Origin: Luteibacter rhizovicinus
Lineage (GTDB): Bacteria > Pseudomonadota > Gammaproteobacteria > Xanthomonadales > Rhodanobacteraceae
Assembly: GCF_004342265.1 (NCBI RefSeq)
Contig: NZ_SMCS01000002.1
Location: 558,001 to 622,000, forward strand
Reading direction: 5' to 3'
Length of the DNA: 64,000 bases
Below, piece by piece: positions 1 to 8,600 of this stretch. Numbering within the stretch: the stretch's first letter is position 1; each line of letters starts with the position of its first letter. The translations under genes were made by a program, and so were the position numbers. The notes beneath the pieces are model-generated. The model searched no databases and was not told the origin of the DNA. It saw only the letters and a list, made by a program, of their open reading frames with translations.

Positions 1-1
1 C

Positions 2-55
2 GGCAAGGCGGTGCGCCAGCGACGTCTGGACGACGCGCGCGGCATGCGCCGTTAA
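2..55 (+). CDS. 3' end of an upstream gene (partial)
   Basis: An open frame enters from outside the window and stops at TAA 53-55, ten bases before the cca start. Its last residues read [17 protein letters not shown]. The tight spacing to cca suggests co-transcription. Seventeen residues are too few to name a family; the GKAV tail would fit the end of a soluble lytic transglycosylase, but that is a guess. Confidence 0.35.
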   Translation, partial: GKAVRQRRLDDARGMRR

Positions 56-65
56 TATCTCTGGC

Positions 66-1295
66 ATGAAGACTTATCTGGTAGGCGGCGCCGTCCGCGA
101 CAAGCTGCTCGGACGTCCCGTGGTCGACCGCGATTTCGTGGTGGTCGGCGCTTCGCCCGACGAGATGATCGCGGCCGGCTACAAAGCCGTCGGCAAGGAT
201 TTCCCGGTTTTCCTCGAAGCGAAGACTGGCGAGGAATACGCGCTGGCTCGCACCGAACGTAAGACGGGTCGCGGTTATCACGGTTTCGCGTTTCAGGCCG
301 ACGCATCGGTCACCCTGGAACAGGATCTGGAACGGCGCGACCTCACGATCAACGCCATCGCCGAAGCGGACGACGGCACGCTGGTCGATCCCTATGGCGG
401 CGTGCGCGACATCGAGGCGCGCATGCTGCGCCATGTGTCCGATGCTTTCGTCGAAGATCCCGTGCGCCTGCTGCGCGTGGCGCGATTCGCCGCGCGGTAC
501 GCACCGCTTGGATTCACCGTCGCGGCCGAAACCATGGCGCTGATGCGGCGGATGGTCGCCGACGGCGAGATCGATCATCTCGTTCCCGAACGGGTATGGG
601 CGGAAACGCGCAAAGCGCTGGCGGAACCGAAACCGTCGGCCTTTCTCAAGGTGCTGCGCGAAAGCGGCGCCTTACGCGTGCTGTTTCCCGAAGTCGACGC
701 GCTTTACGGCGTGCCGCAGCGAGCCGAGTACCACCCCGAAATCGACTGCGGCATCCATATCGAACTGGTGCTGGACATGGCCGCACGCATCGCGCCCGGC
801 GATGCGCTGGTCGGGTACTGCGCGCTCACGCACGATCTGGGCAAGGCGCTGACGCCCGAGGAGATATTGCCGCGCCACGTCATGCACGAGCAGCGCGGCA
901 TCGAGCCGGTGCGCGAAATGTCGTTGCGACTGAAAGTGCCGACCGAATTCGCCGTGCTCGCCGAAGCGGTATGCCGTTACCACCTCAATGCGCACATGGC
1001 CTTCGAACTGAAGCCGGCGACGATCCTGAAGATGCTCGACAGCCTGGGCGCGCTGCGCCGGCCCGAGCGTTTGGAGGTTTTCCTCCGTGCCTGCGAGGCG
1101 GACAAGCGCGGCCGCCTGGGCAGTGCGGATGCCAGCTATCCGCAGGCTGCGTTTCTGCGTGCCGCGCGCGAAGCGGCGGCAGGCGTTACGTCGCAACCGT
1201 TCGTCGACCAGGGCCTGACCGGCCCGGCCATCGGCGAGGCGATGGATCGCGCACGGGTGAAGGCGATTGCGGCTGTGCCGAAGCCGATACCGTAA
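66..1295 (+). CDS. cca: multifunctional CCA-adding tRNA nucleotidyltransferase
   Basis: This 409-residue enzyme builds or repairs the 3'-CCA end of tRNAs in the cytoplasm using CTP and ATP without a nucleic-acid template. The class II nucleotidyltransferase signature is intact near the N-terminus: [12 protein letters not shown] followed by DRDFVVVG, with the DxD metal pair, and [10 protein letters not shown] further on. A C-terminal HD domain with THDLGKA near residue 256 marks the long gammaproteobacterial form that also carries phosphatase and phosphodiesterase activities. Length matches E. coli Cca. The ATG at 66 starts the GGxVRD motif after only a few residues, so the start is secure. 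It sits ten bases after an upstream stop. Confidence 0.96.
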   Translation: MKTYLVGGAVRDKLLGRPVVDRDFVVVGASPDEMIAAGYKAVGKDFPVFLEAKTGEEYALARTERKTGRGYHGFAFQADASVTLEQDLERRDLTINAIAEADDGTLVDPYGGVRDIEARMLRHVSDAFVEDPVRLLRVARFAARYAPLGFTVAAETMALMRRMVADGEIDHLVPERVWAETRKALAEPKPSAFLKVLRESGALRVLFPEVDALYGVPQRAEYHPEIDCGIHIELVLDMAARIAPGDALVGYCALTHDLGKALTPEEILPRHVMHEQRGIEPVREMSLRLKVPTEFAVLAEAVCRYHLNAHMAFELKPATILKMLDSLGALRRPERLEVFLRACEADKRGRLGSADASYPQAAFLRAAREAAAGVTSQPFVDQGLTGPAIGEAMDRARVKAIAAVPKPIP

Positions 1296-1360
1296 TCCGG
1301 AGTGCCTTAGTGCTTTCTGTGGGAGCACAGAGCACAGAGAAACGCCGTGCCGTTGCGGCG

Positions 1361-2554
1361 TTACAACCGCGAGCCCTGATCCGCCAGCATCAGTTCCGCC
1401 GGTAGCGCGACGGCGTCGATGCCGCGCGCGAACAGCATCGCCTGAAAACGCTCGCCCATTTCTTCGGGCATGGTCAGCTTCTTCACCTGCTGGGCCAGAC
1501 GATAACGCGTCGCCTCGTCTTCGGTAGCCATGTAGCCGGCTTCGAAGAACTCCTGCAAACCCGACGCGATGAGAAACTGCGCCTGCGGAACATAAGCCGC
1601 CACACCGAAGCCGGCGTTGTTGCCCGCTTCGGCCAGCGCGGTGAAATCCACGGACGACGTGAGGTCCTGCAGACCCGGGGCGTAGAAAGGATCGGCATGC
1701 GTGTAGTGCCGGTAGAAAGCGCGCAACGTGCCGTCGGTGCGCTCGGGCAGATAGAACTCCGCACGCGGATAGCCATAGTCGATGAAGAGCATCGCGCCCG
1801 TTTCCAGCATACCGCCCACGGCCTGCATCCAGTACGGCAACTGCGGAAGGACCTCGGTGCGATAACCCGCCTCGAACTCGCGACCGAGATCGCGCTCCAG
1901 ATGACGCACGGCACCGCCTGTGAGCGCATCGGCGGGACGATCGATACGTGTCAACCCCCCATCGCCATTCAGTACGACGTATTCCTCGTACACCTCGCCA
2001 TCGCGCACGGTGAAGCGCGTGGTCGGCAGGGCGTCGATCACTTCGTTGGCGAAAAGGACACCCTTCCAGCTTTCTTCCGGCGGACGGTCGATCCACGCAA
2101 CCCGCGCATACACCGCGGGAGGCAGCGCCGCGGCAAGGCGTTCGCGCTGGCGTTCGCGAAGATCCGCGCTGGGTTCGAGAATCATGTAGCGTCGCGGTAA
2201 TACGCCAGCGGCATCCATCGCGACGAGCGCACTTTCGGCGAAAGCGCCGCTGCCGCCGCCAAGCTCCAGGAAGTCCGCTTCGTCACCCAGCATCGAAAGA
2301 ATGGGCTGCACGGAACGCACTACGCACTGCGCGAAAAGATCGCCCAGCTCGGGCGCGGTGACGAAGTCGCCTTCGGCGCCGAATTTAGCCTTGCCCGCGC
2401 TGTAGTAACCCAGTCCCGGCGTGTAGAGGCAGCGTTCCATGAATCGCGAGAACGGCATCGGCCCCTGGGAGGCGATGTCCTCGCGCAGCAGCGCGAGCAG
2501 GTGATCGGAATGGGCGCGCTCGTCGGCGGAGGGTTCGGGAAGTCGGGCGTTCAT
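1361..2554 (-). CDS. SAM-dependent methyltransferase, MidA/NDUFAF7 family
   Basis: A 397-residue protein of the MidA family (former DUF185), whose mitochondrial member NDUFAF7 dimethylates an arginine of complex I subunit NDUFS2. The family hallmark PFSRFMERCLYTPGLGYY is near residues 35-52, followed by GDFVTAPELGDLFAQC and the SAM-binding FLELGGGSGAFAE. FIDYGYPRAEFY is the other conserved block. Bacterial substrates are not settled, so only the methyltransferase call is firm. The gene converges on cca (65-base gap) and is codirectional with the TonB receptor gene upstream. Confidence 0.9.
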   Translation of the reverse strand: MNARLPEPSADERAHSDHLLALLREDIASQGPMPFSRFMERCLYTPGLGYYSAGKAKFGAEGDFVTAPELGDLFAQCVVRSVQPILSMLGDEADFLELGGGSGAFAESALVAMDAAGVLPRRYMILEPSADLRERQRERLAAALPPAVYARVAWIDRPPEESWKGVLFANEVIDALPTTRFTVRDGEVYEEYVVLNGDGGLTRIDRPADALTGGAVRHLERDLGREFEAGYRTEVLPQLPYWMQAVGGMLETGAMLFIDYGYPRAEFYLPERTDGTLRAFYRHYTHADPFYAPGLQDLTSSVDFTALAEAGNNAGFGVAAYVPQAQFLIASGLQEFFEAGYMATEDEATRYRLAQQVKKLTMPEEMGERFQAMLFARGIDAVALPAELMLADQGSRL

Positions 2555-2620
2555 CTCAAGGTGCAGGCTGGGGGCGAAGCCGCAGGATAACGGATCGCCC
2601 CCTCTTTCACCGCCGCTACC

Positions 2621-4768
2621 TCAGAAGTCCTTCTGCACCGAAAGGTACACGCCACGACGCGGACCATACTGCGGCGCGCCCACGCCGATACCCGATCCGT
2701 CGCGGAGCTGGTACGTACGATCCAGCGCATTGATCAACGCCAGTTGCGTGTGCAGTGCGCCGGTCTTGTCGAAGTTGAAATCGTGCGCGACGCTGAGATT
2801 GAGCTGGAAGTACGACGGCATGGAGGCGCCGTTGGGTACCGCACCGTCCTTGCGCAGCCCCGAACCGAAGAGATAATCGGCACCGATCCGCGTTGTGGAA
2901 TCGATGGCGTAGTTCACCCCGCCCGACGATGTGAATTTCTGGTCGTGATCCAGGTGGATGTAGTTGTTCGCGATATAGGCGAGGTCGTCGGGTGCGAAGT
3001 TGTACTGACCCGTGATGATCTTCTTACCCAGCGAGCGGTTGTATGCGAAGTTGAAGTACGCGGTCAGCGGGCCGCCATCGAAATTCAGCGTGAACTCGGT
3101 GCCCTGGATGCGACCCTGGTCGTAGTTGAAGGTCGAGTAGACCACGGCCGCACCGAACTGCCCTTCGTCCTGGATGCGCGAAACGCGGCGATAGTAAGCG
3201 TCGATCCCGGCCGTCCACTGGCTGCCCAGCTTCTGCGAAATACCGATGTCGTAGTAATCGGAACGCTCGACCAGCGGCGTGTTGCTACCGTTGTCCGGCA
3301 GTGCATTGGTCGTGCCCGCGAACTTCTCGATCGACGTGGACGTGATCGCTTCGCTGGCCGGCGGCGTGAAATAACGCGAATACCCGGCGTGCACGGTGGT
3401 GCTGTCGTTCGGCTGCCAGATAGCGCCGATGCGCGGGCTCAGCTGGCTTTCCACACGGAAGGCGTTGTACTTGTCGGCGCGCACGCCGTAGTTGACCGTC
3501 CAGTGATCGCCGATGCTCCATTCGTCCTGCACGTAAAGCGCGTAGGTACGGGCGATGACGCGGCTGGCGTCAACGATGTTCAACGGTACGGTGCTGGTCT
3601 GATTGCCGTTGTCGTCCGCGGGGAAAACCATCGCATCATTCGTCGATTTCGCGCTTTCGTACGCACCGTACAGGCCATATCGCAGCGTGTGGTTATCGCC
3701 CACCGGCGTCGAGAAATCGGCTTGAAGCGTCGTCGCGCGATTGCTGCGACGGACGTTCGATGCCACGCCATTGAACATCAGATCGCCGATATCGTCGGGC
3801 GTGAACGAGAGGCCGCTGTAACGTTCGCCCGCGGAGACCTGATACGCCGTCTCGCCCATCTTTCCCTGCAAGGAGAGGATGCCGAACCGGGTCTTTTCCT
3901 GCTGGCGCTCGTTGAGGTTCGCCGAATCGAAGTTCGTGACGTCCAGATAGCCGAACTGCGGCGCCTGGCCCGGATTGTTCGGAATCTGGAAGCGGTTGTT
4001 CGTCGCGCCAAACATGAAGCTCAGGCGCGTGTCGTTGTCGATCAGGTACGAGATGTCGCCGAACGCTTTCACCTGGTTGGTGCGGTCGTGCACCGGCTTG
4101 CGGCTGGACGTCGGATTTTCGATACCGACGTCGTTGACCAGGTAGTTCGCCGTGGCGAACCAGCTCCACGCACCCGAGCGGCCGAAGATCGTCGCGTTCG
4201 GGTTGATGGTGCCGAAACTGCCGCCGGTCACGCCAACGCTGCCGCCCGTGCCTTCCTTGCCGGTACGCGTGGTGATGTCGACGATGGCGGCGGTACGCTC
4301 GCCGTACTGGGCCGGCAGCGCGCCGGTGAGGAGCTTCATGTTGTCGATGAGGCGCGCGTCCAGCGTCTGCCCGAAGCCGCCGATGCTCTCGGGGATCAAT
4401 ACGCCGTTGATGCGGTACTGCAGATTCGCGTGATCGCCGCGGATATGCAGCTGCCCGTACGAATCCTGCACGACGCCGGGTGCCTGCAACACGATCTGGT
4501 TCAGCGGCGTCGCGTCGCCCAGCGGCAGCGCCTGAATGGTCTGCCGATCGATGACGTACTGGCTGCTACCCGTATCCGGCGACAGACTATTGCGCGCTTC
4601 GTCCAGTCGCGCACTGACGTCGACGGCGCCGAGCGTGGTCGCCTTCTGAGGGTTGGTCGCGTCGTCGCCGGTCCCGTCGGCCGCGAAAGCCGGCATGGCG
4701 GACAGGCTGGCAAGCGCTCCGGCGATAGCCAGGGCAAGGCGGGCGTCTTTGATGGAGCGGATTCTCAT
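2621..4768 (-). CDS. TonB-dependent outer-membrane receptor
   Basis: A 715-residue outer-membrane receptor. The N-terminus is a Sec signal peptide ending near AMPAFAADG. A plug domain follows, with a TonB-box-like TTLGAVDVSA, then the region QYVIDRQTIQALPLGDATPLNQIVLQ. A long beta-barrel ends in the aromatic C-terminus VQKDF typical of BamA-inserted proteins. The ligand cannot be read from the sequence: there is no His-rich loop and no adjacent siderophore or cobalamin gene. The 5' region contains an 8-base direct repeat that could be an operator (see 4811-4824). Length is normal for the family. Confidence 0.9.
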   Translation of the reverse strand: MRIRSIKDARLALAIAGALASLSAMPAFAADGTGDDATNPQKATTLGAVDVSARLDEARNSLSPDTGSSQYVIDRQTIQALPLGDATPLNQIVLQAPGVVQDSYGQLHIRGDHANLQYRINGVLIPESIGGFGQTLDARLIDNMKLLTGALPAQYGERTAAIVDITTRTGKEGTGGSVGVTGGSFGTINPNATIFGRSGAWSWFATANYLVNDVGIENPTSSRKPVHDRTNQVKAFGDISYLIDNDTRLSFMFGATNNRFQIPNNPGQAPQFGYLDVTNFDSANLNERQQEKTRFGILSLQGKMGETAYQVSAGERYSGLSFTPDDIGDLMFNGVASNVRRSNRATTLQADFSTPVGDNHTLRYGLYGAYESAKSTNDAMVFPADDNGNQTSTVPLNIVDASRVIARTYALYVQDEWSIGDHWTVNYGVRADKYNAFRVESQLSPRIGAIWQPNDSTTVHAGYSRYFTPPASEAITSTSIEKFAGTTNALPDNGSNTPLVERSDYYDIGISQKLGSQWTAGIDAYYRRVSRIQDEGQFGAAVVYSTFNYDQGRIQGTEFTLNFDGGPLTAYFNFAYNRSLGKKIITGQYNFAPDDLAYIANNYIHLDHDQKFTSSGGVNYAIDSTTRIGADYLFGSGLRKDGAVPNGASMPSYFQLNLSVAHDFNFDKTGALHTQLALINALDRTYQLRDGSGIGVGAPQYGPRRGVYLSVQKDF

Positions 4769-4810
4769 CGGGGCGTCTTCTTATTAGGGGACAGGGGACG
4801 ATATAGCGCA

Positions 4811-4824
4811 ATGTTATAATGTTA
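4811..4824. promoter_or_regulatory. ATGTTATA direct repeat upstream of the TonB receptor
   Basis: ATGTTA occurs twice with an 8-base period in an AT-rich island 43-56 bases upstream of the receptor start and about 100 upstream of the EcsC-like gene. One half resembles the TGTTATA half-site of Zur operators, but the second half is not inverted as a Zur box would require. It may instead be part of the promoter. Confidence 0.25.
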
Positions 4825-4924
4825 CGCCAGTATCCTGATCCGAACCTTTCATGCCGCTTTCGCTTCATTCGGGGCTCACAAGGCTGCCGACACCATGTTC
4901 CGAGGCACAATCGCGGAGATAACG

Positions 4925-5764
4925 ATGGGAAACGACAAGGAAACCTCCGGCTCCCGGGAGATCGTCCCGGCCCGGGCCATGCATGAGGAAAGCCCCGTGG
5001 CCCGGGCGATTCTGGAGTTCGTCAGCCGGATTCCGGCCAGCGAGGTACCGGCGGCGGGCCACGCCAACGCCGAGGAGGCATGCCGGAAGATCGCCAGCTC
5101 GGCGGCCCACCGCGCCGGCCTGACCGCCGGCTCGCTCGCCCTTCCACCCGGCCCGCTGGGTTGGCTGACCGTGCTGCCCGAGCTGGTGGCGATCTGGCGC
5201 ATCCAGGGCCAGATGGTCAGCGATATAGCGGCGGCCTACGGCAAAACCGCGAAACTGGGCCGCGAACAGATGCTGTGGTGCCTGTTCCGCCATACTGCCG
5301 CGCAGGCATTCCGCGACGTGGCCATCCGCGTGGGCGATCGCCTGATCTTTCGCACCACGGCAACCAGCGTGCTGCAGCGCCTGGCCCAGCGGATCGGCGT
5401 CGGTGTGTCCAAGCGCGCGGTCGGCAAGGGCATTTCGCGCTGGCTGCCGATCGTCGGCGCACTGGGAGTAGGTGCGTACGCGTACTACGACACCGGCCAG
5501 GTGGCCAAGACGGCGATAGATCTTTTCAGCGGGGATATCCACGTCGAAGACAGTGACGGGGAGGCACCCGTCCCGGCAAAAAAACCTCGTAGGGCGGCCG
5601 CTGGCACGAAGAAAGCGACCGTCCGCAAAATCGCCGCCAAGAAGACGACGGTCAAAACCGCGAAACCGGCTCCGGCGAAAACCGGAACGAAAGCGCGCAA
5701 GGTCGCGGTAAAGAAAACCGCCAGCCGGAAGACCGCGACGAAGACCACGAAAGGCGGCAAGTGA
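4925..5764 (+). CDS. EcsC-like protein with lysine/alanine-rich H1-like tail
   Basis: A protein of 279 residues from ATG 4925, which has GGAG (4915-4918) six bases upstream; the in-frame ATG at 4895 lacks this. Residues about 50-190 resemble the EcsC family: a glycine/proline turn (LPPGPLGWLTVLPELVAIW) followed by QGQMVSDIAAAYG, and a hydrophobic stretch near WLPIVGALGVGAYAYY. The last 65 or so residues are a low-complexity basic tail rich in Lys, Ala and Thr (repeats such as KKTASRKTATKTTK), like eukaryotic H1 or AlgP. The tail would bind nucleic acid or another polyanion. EcsC function is poorly known, so no role is assigned. It is divergent from the TonB receptor gene. Confidence 0.7.
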   Translation: MGNDKETSGSREIVPARAMHEESPVARAILEFVSRIPASEVPAAGHANAEEACRKIASSAAHRAGLTAGSLALPPGPLGWLTVLPELVAIWRIQGQMVSDIAAAYGKTAKLGREQMLWCLFRHTAAQAFRDVAIRVGDRLIFRTTATSVLQRLAQRIGVGVSKRAVGKGISRWLPIVGALGVGAYAYYDTGQVAKTAIDLFSGDIHVEDSDGEAPVPAKKPRRAAAGTKKATVRKIAAKKTTVKTAKPAPAKTGTKARKVAVKKTASRKTATKTTKGGK

Positions 5765-5819
5765 CCTCGACGCGGGAATGCGGCAAGCTCGTACGCCCCA
5801 ATCGCCAGGAAGCGCAGCA

Positions 5820-6557
5820 ATGGAACCGAAACGCGTCGTCCTCGTCACAGGCGGAGCCCGGCGCGTAGGTGCGGCCATCGTGCGCCGCCTGCATGAAGCG
5901 GGCTGCGATATCGCGCTGCATTACCTGCGCTCGGAGCACGAAGCCGCCGCGCTCGCGTCGGAGCTTCAGGCCATACGCCCCGGCAGCGTCGTTCTCTTCC
6001 GTGCCGACCTCGCCGACACGTCGGCGACACGCCGCCTGGTGGATGAGGTCGTCGCGCGTTTCGGCCGGCTGGACGGTCTGGTCAACAACGCATCGTCGTT
6101 TTATCCCACGCCGGTGGACTCGGCCACGCCAGAACAATGGGACGATCTCTTCGCGGCCAATGCACGCGCGCCCTTCTTTCTGGCGCAGGCAGCCGCTGGC
6201 GAACTGCGTCGTTCGCGCGGCGCCATCGTCAACATCGTCGATATCTACGGCGAACGCCCGTTGGCGGAACATCCGGTCTACTGCATGGCGAAAGCCGCGC
6301 TGGGCATGCTTACGCTGTCCCTGGCGAAGGATCTGGCGCCGGACATCCGCGTCAACGCGGTCGCGCCGGGCGCCATTCTCTGGCCCGATTCGGGTAAGGA
6401 CCAGGCGGCGGCGGATGCCTTGATGGAGAAAACTCCGCTGGCGCGGATGGGACAGCCCGCCGAAGTAGCCGAAGCCGTGCGCTGGCTATTGCTGGATGCG
6501 AACTACACGACCGGTCAGACCGTGCGCGTCGACGGTGGCCGCGCGCTGGCGATCTGA
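5820..6557 (+). CDS. SDR pteridine reductase (FolM/PTR1-like)
   Basis: A 245-residue short-chain dehydrogenase predicted to reduce dihydropteridines such as dihydromonapterin or dihydrofolate with NADPH. The start is ATG 5820, with AGGAAG (5807-5812) seven bases upstream. TGGARRVG is the cofactor motif with the double Arg typical of pteridine reductases. NNASSF follows, then NIVDIYGERPL, where Asp replaces the classical SDR Ser as in PTR1/FolM, and YCMAK supplies the catalytic Tyr and Lys. The folK and folB genes lie just downstream on the other strand, which fits pterin metabolism. Other SDR roles are possible, but the VDIYGERP block is specific. Confidence 0.82.
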   Translation: MEPKRVVLVTGGARRVGAAIVRRLHEAGCDIALHYLRSEHEAAALASELQAIRPGSVVLFRADLADTSATRRLVDEVVARFGRLDGLVNNASSFYPTPVDSATPEQWDDLFAANARAPFFLAQAAAGELRRSRGAIVNIVDIYGERPLAEHPVYCMAKAALGMLTLSLAKDLAPDIRVNAVAPGAILWPDSGKDQAAADALMEKTPLARMGQPAEVAEAVRWLLLDANYTTGQTVRVDGGRALAI

Positions 6558-6560
6558 TCC

Positions 6561-6586
6561 ATAAAAAAGGGAGCCCTGAGGGGCTC
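6561..6586 (-). terminator. intrinsic terminator of the tsaD-folB-folK-DUF6159 run
   Basis: GGGAGCCC (6567-6574), loop TGAG, GGGCTCCC (6579-6586), with AAAAAA at 6561-6566. Read on the minus strand this is an 8-bp stem followed by six T. On the plus strand there is no T run, so it is mainly a minus-strand terminator. Confidence 0.7.
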
Positions 6587-6726
6587 CCGTCAGCTTCCCT
6601 GCGGAGGAAGTGTCGTTCGTATCTCGTGCGTCCCCACTGATCCGGAGACAAACGTCGTTCCGTCGACAGGGAGATGCTAAACGTCAGCCGCCCGATGAAC
6701 TTGAGATACCTCTCACGCGCATCACC

Positions 6727-6754
6727 TGTAGGAGCGCTCTCGAGCGCTCCTACA
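6727..6754. repeat. single REP-type palindrome, GTAGGAGC family
   Basis: TGTAGGAGCGCTC (6727-6739) and its exact complement GAGCGCTCCTACA (6742-6754) are separated by two bases. It lies 12 bases past the DUF6159 stop. The same GTAGGAGC head recurs at 28285, 28392 (inverted), 31885 and 51571-51703, so this is one copy of a dispersed extragenic family. Confidence 0.75.
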
Positions 6755-6765
6755 ACAGAACGCGA

Positions 6766-7617
6766 TTACTTCGAGCGGAACGCGCCTTCCAGCAATGCCG
6801 GCTCGAAGCCCGCGCCCGCTTCGCCTTCTTCCGCGAACCGGTAAAGCGCAGCGGAATAGATACCCTGCAGCGCGGCCTGGATCAGCGACAGCGCCAGCAA
6901 CGCGATGAAGGTCAGCACGCCGATGATCGCGAACACCACATACGACTGCGTGGCGAGGGTAGCGAACACCAATGCCATGCCGGCGATAATGATGCCGAAG
7001 CTGATGAAGCCGAACACGAGACCGAGGCCACCGTTGCCGATGAGGTTCTCGCCCCACGTCTTGCGCAGCAACTGGACGCTGCGCTTCAGTGCGTCGACAG
7101 GACCGACGTTCTGGCTGGCGAGTACGGGAACGACCAGGAAGGTGGCAACCGTCCAACCAAGACCGAGCAGACCGGCCACCAGGCGACCGACAAAACCCAG
7201 ACGCTCCTGCAAGGCGCGCAGGAACACGCCCACGGTGGCGGCAATCAGCGCGTAGCCAAGGATCGCCGGGAACCGGGCCATCGCCGCGCGGATACCGCCG
7301 CCGACCGTGGGAACGCCGCCGCGAAGACGCACGAGCGCCGCGGAGACGAGTGCGGTATTGAAGAAGAAGATGACCGTGTACTGGACGAGATAGAACGCGA
7401 ACAGGCCCACGTAGTGCAGGGGCGACAGGCGCTCCTGGTCCAGCTGGTGCCCTTCGTTGTGCATGAAGAACACGACGACGGGAATGAAGAAACTCGCGAC
7501 TACGATCAGCGAGCACAGACCCGAAAGCAACGGAAACAGCATCAGCGTCTTGTCCTGTTTCAGGACGCGACCGCTGGCCTTCATCAATTCCCAACTACGC
7601 GCGAACTTGCCGGCCAT
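6766..7617 (-). CDS. DUF6159 family integral membrane protein
   Basis: A 283-residue inner-membrane protein with about six hydrophobic segments, beginning MAGKFARSWELMKASGRVLKQD and then LMLFPLLSGLCSLIVVASFF. Later segments include LVFGFISFGIIIAGMALVFATLA and a long C-terminal helix. The opening 'SWxLMKAS..VL..DK.L..FP' fits the DUF6159 family as I remember it; function is unknown. It is the last gene of a minus-strand run after folK (60-base gap) and ends near a terminator and a REP palindrome. Confidence 0.65.
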   Translation of the reverse strand: MAGKFARSWELMKASGRVLKQDKTLMLFPLLSGLCSLIVVASFFIPVVVFFMHNEGHQLDQERLSPLHYVGLFAFYLVQYTVIFFFNTALVSAALVRLRGGVPTVGGGIRAAMARFPAILGYALIAATVGVFLRALQERLGFVGRLVAGLLGLGWTVATFLVVPVLASQNVGPVDALKRSVQLLRKTWGENLIGNGGLGLVFGFISFGIIIAGMALVFATLATQSYVVFAIIGVLTFIALLALSLIQAALQGIYSAALYRFAEEGEAGAGFEPALLEGAFRSK

Positions 7618-7677
7618 GAACCTCTCCCCTTGACTGGCCGACGTTGTAGCACCTCGCCGGGGCGTCCGCCAGCGGCG

Positions 7678-8166
7678 TCAGGCGGAAAGATCGTCCGGCA
7701 CCATGGGCTCGCTGGCCACGGGGAATGCCGCCCACAACTCGCCCATCGTGCGACCGGTTACCGGATGTTTCAGATCCGGCGCGATATCGGCCATCGGGCG
7801 CAGCACGAAGGCATGCCGCAGTTCGCCGCGCGGAATTTCCAGATGCCCCTCGCCGCTGAGTATCAGGTCGTCGTACAGGACGATATCGACATCCAGCGTA
7901 CGGTCGGCGTAACGCGGACCGCCGCGCAGACGTCCGTGTCGATCCTCGAGCGCATGCAGCCATTCGTTGAGGGCGACGGGCGGAAGGTCGGTATCGAGAC
8001 CCACCGCAAGATTGACGAAGTCCGGTCCGTCGAAACCTACCGCGACGCTGCGATACGCGGGCGATACGTCGAGTGCGCCGAAGCGCGCGCGCAGTTCGTC
8101 GAGGGCCGCGCGCAGATAACGATGGGGTTCGACATTGGAACCGAGGCTTAAATAGGCACGCCCCAT
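7678..8166 (-). CDS. folK: 6-hydroxymethyl-7,8-dihydropterin pyrophosphokinase
   Basis: HPPK transfers pyrophosphate from ATP to 6-hydroxymethyl-dihydropterin in folate synthesis. The ATG at 8166 overlaps the folB stop as TGATG and gives 162 residues beginning MGRAYLSLGSNVEPHRYL; a ten-residue upstream extension is unlikely. Diagnostic motifs are LSLGSN, the pterin-binding FVNLAVGLDT segment, and RTLDVDIVLYDD with its metal-binding Asp pair, followed by IPRGELRHAFVLRPMADI. Translational coupling to folB puts two pathway steps in one transcript. Confidence 0.95.
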   Translation of the reverse strand: MGRAYLSLGSNVEPHRYLRAALDELRARFGALDVSPAYRSVAVGFDGPDFVNLAVGLDTDLPPVALNEWLHALEDRHGRLRGGPRYADRTLDVDIVLYDDLILSGEGHLEIPRGELRHAFVLRPMADIAPDLKHPVTGRTMGELWAAFPVASEPMVPDDLSA

Positions 8167-8525
8167 CAGCGCGGACGCTCGCCGCGTTCGATGCATACGC
8201 CCACGGCCTTCGCGCCACGGACGGCACCCGGCTTGGAAAGTTTCAGGCGGACCCAGCTCACGCCGAATTCTTCGCGCACGATGGCGGCGCAGCGTTCGGC
8301 CAGCGTTTCGACCAGGCCGAAACTGGATGCTTCGACATAAGACTGCAGCCGCTTGGAAATCGACTTGTAGTTGAGCGTGTCGGCGATATCGTCGGTCGCG
8401 GCCGGGCGCGTGTTGTCGAACGCCATTTCCAGATCGAACGAAAGCGTCTGGCGAATACGGCGTTCCCAGTCGTAGATGCCGATGACGGCATCGATACGCA
8501 GGTCTTCGATGAAGACGATATCCAT
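8166..8525 (-). CDS. folB: dihydroneopterin aldolase
   Basis: A 119-residue enzyme that converts dihydroneopterin to 6-hydroxymethyl-dihydropterin and glycolaldehyde, the step before FolK. The N-terminus DIVFIEDLRIDAVIGIYDWE with its conserved Glu-Arg block is typical, followed by LSFDLEMAFD, the SFGLVETLAE active-site region and the C-terminal VRLKLSKPGAV with the conserved Lys and Pro. Length is that of an octamer-forming FolB. It overlaps folK by one base and lies 75 bases after tsaD. Confidence 0.94.
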   Translation of the reverse strand: MDIVFIEDLRIDAVIGIYDWERRIRQTLSFDLEMAFDNTRPAATDDIADTLNYKSISKRLQSYVEASSFGLVETLAERCAAIVREEFGVSWVRLKLSKPGAVRGAKAVGVCIERGERPR

Positions 8526-8600
8526 GGAGCGGGCTTTCTGTGTGCGGGCCTTACAGGGTCCGCGACACGGAGGGGTTTCGCAAGAGCGGGGGTGGCGGCT

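Noticed and set aside
672-2096. 474-codon minus-strand open frame overlapping cca and the MidA gene
   Set aside because: Arg/Ser-rich composition typical of the wrong frame; it crosses two well-supported genes.
2744-4819. 691-codon plus-strand open frame opposite the TonB receptor
   Set aside because: It mirrors a GC-rich real gene, has no recognisable domain and is full of Arg/Val; it is an antisense shadow.
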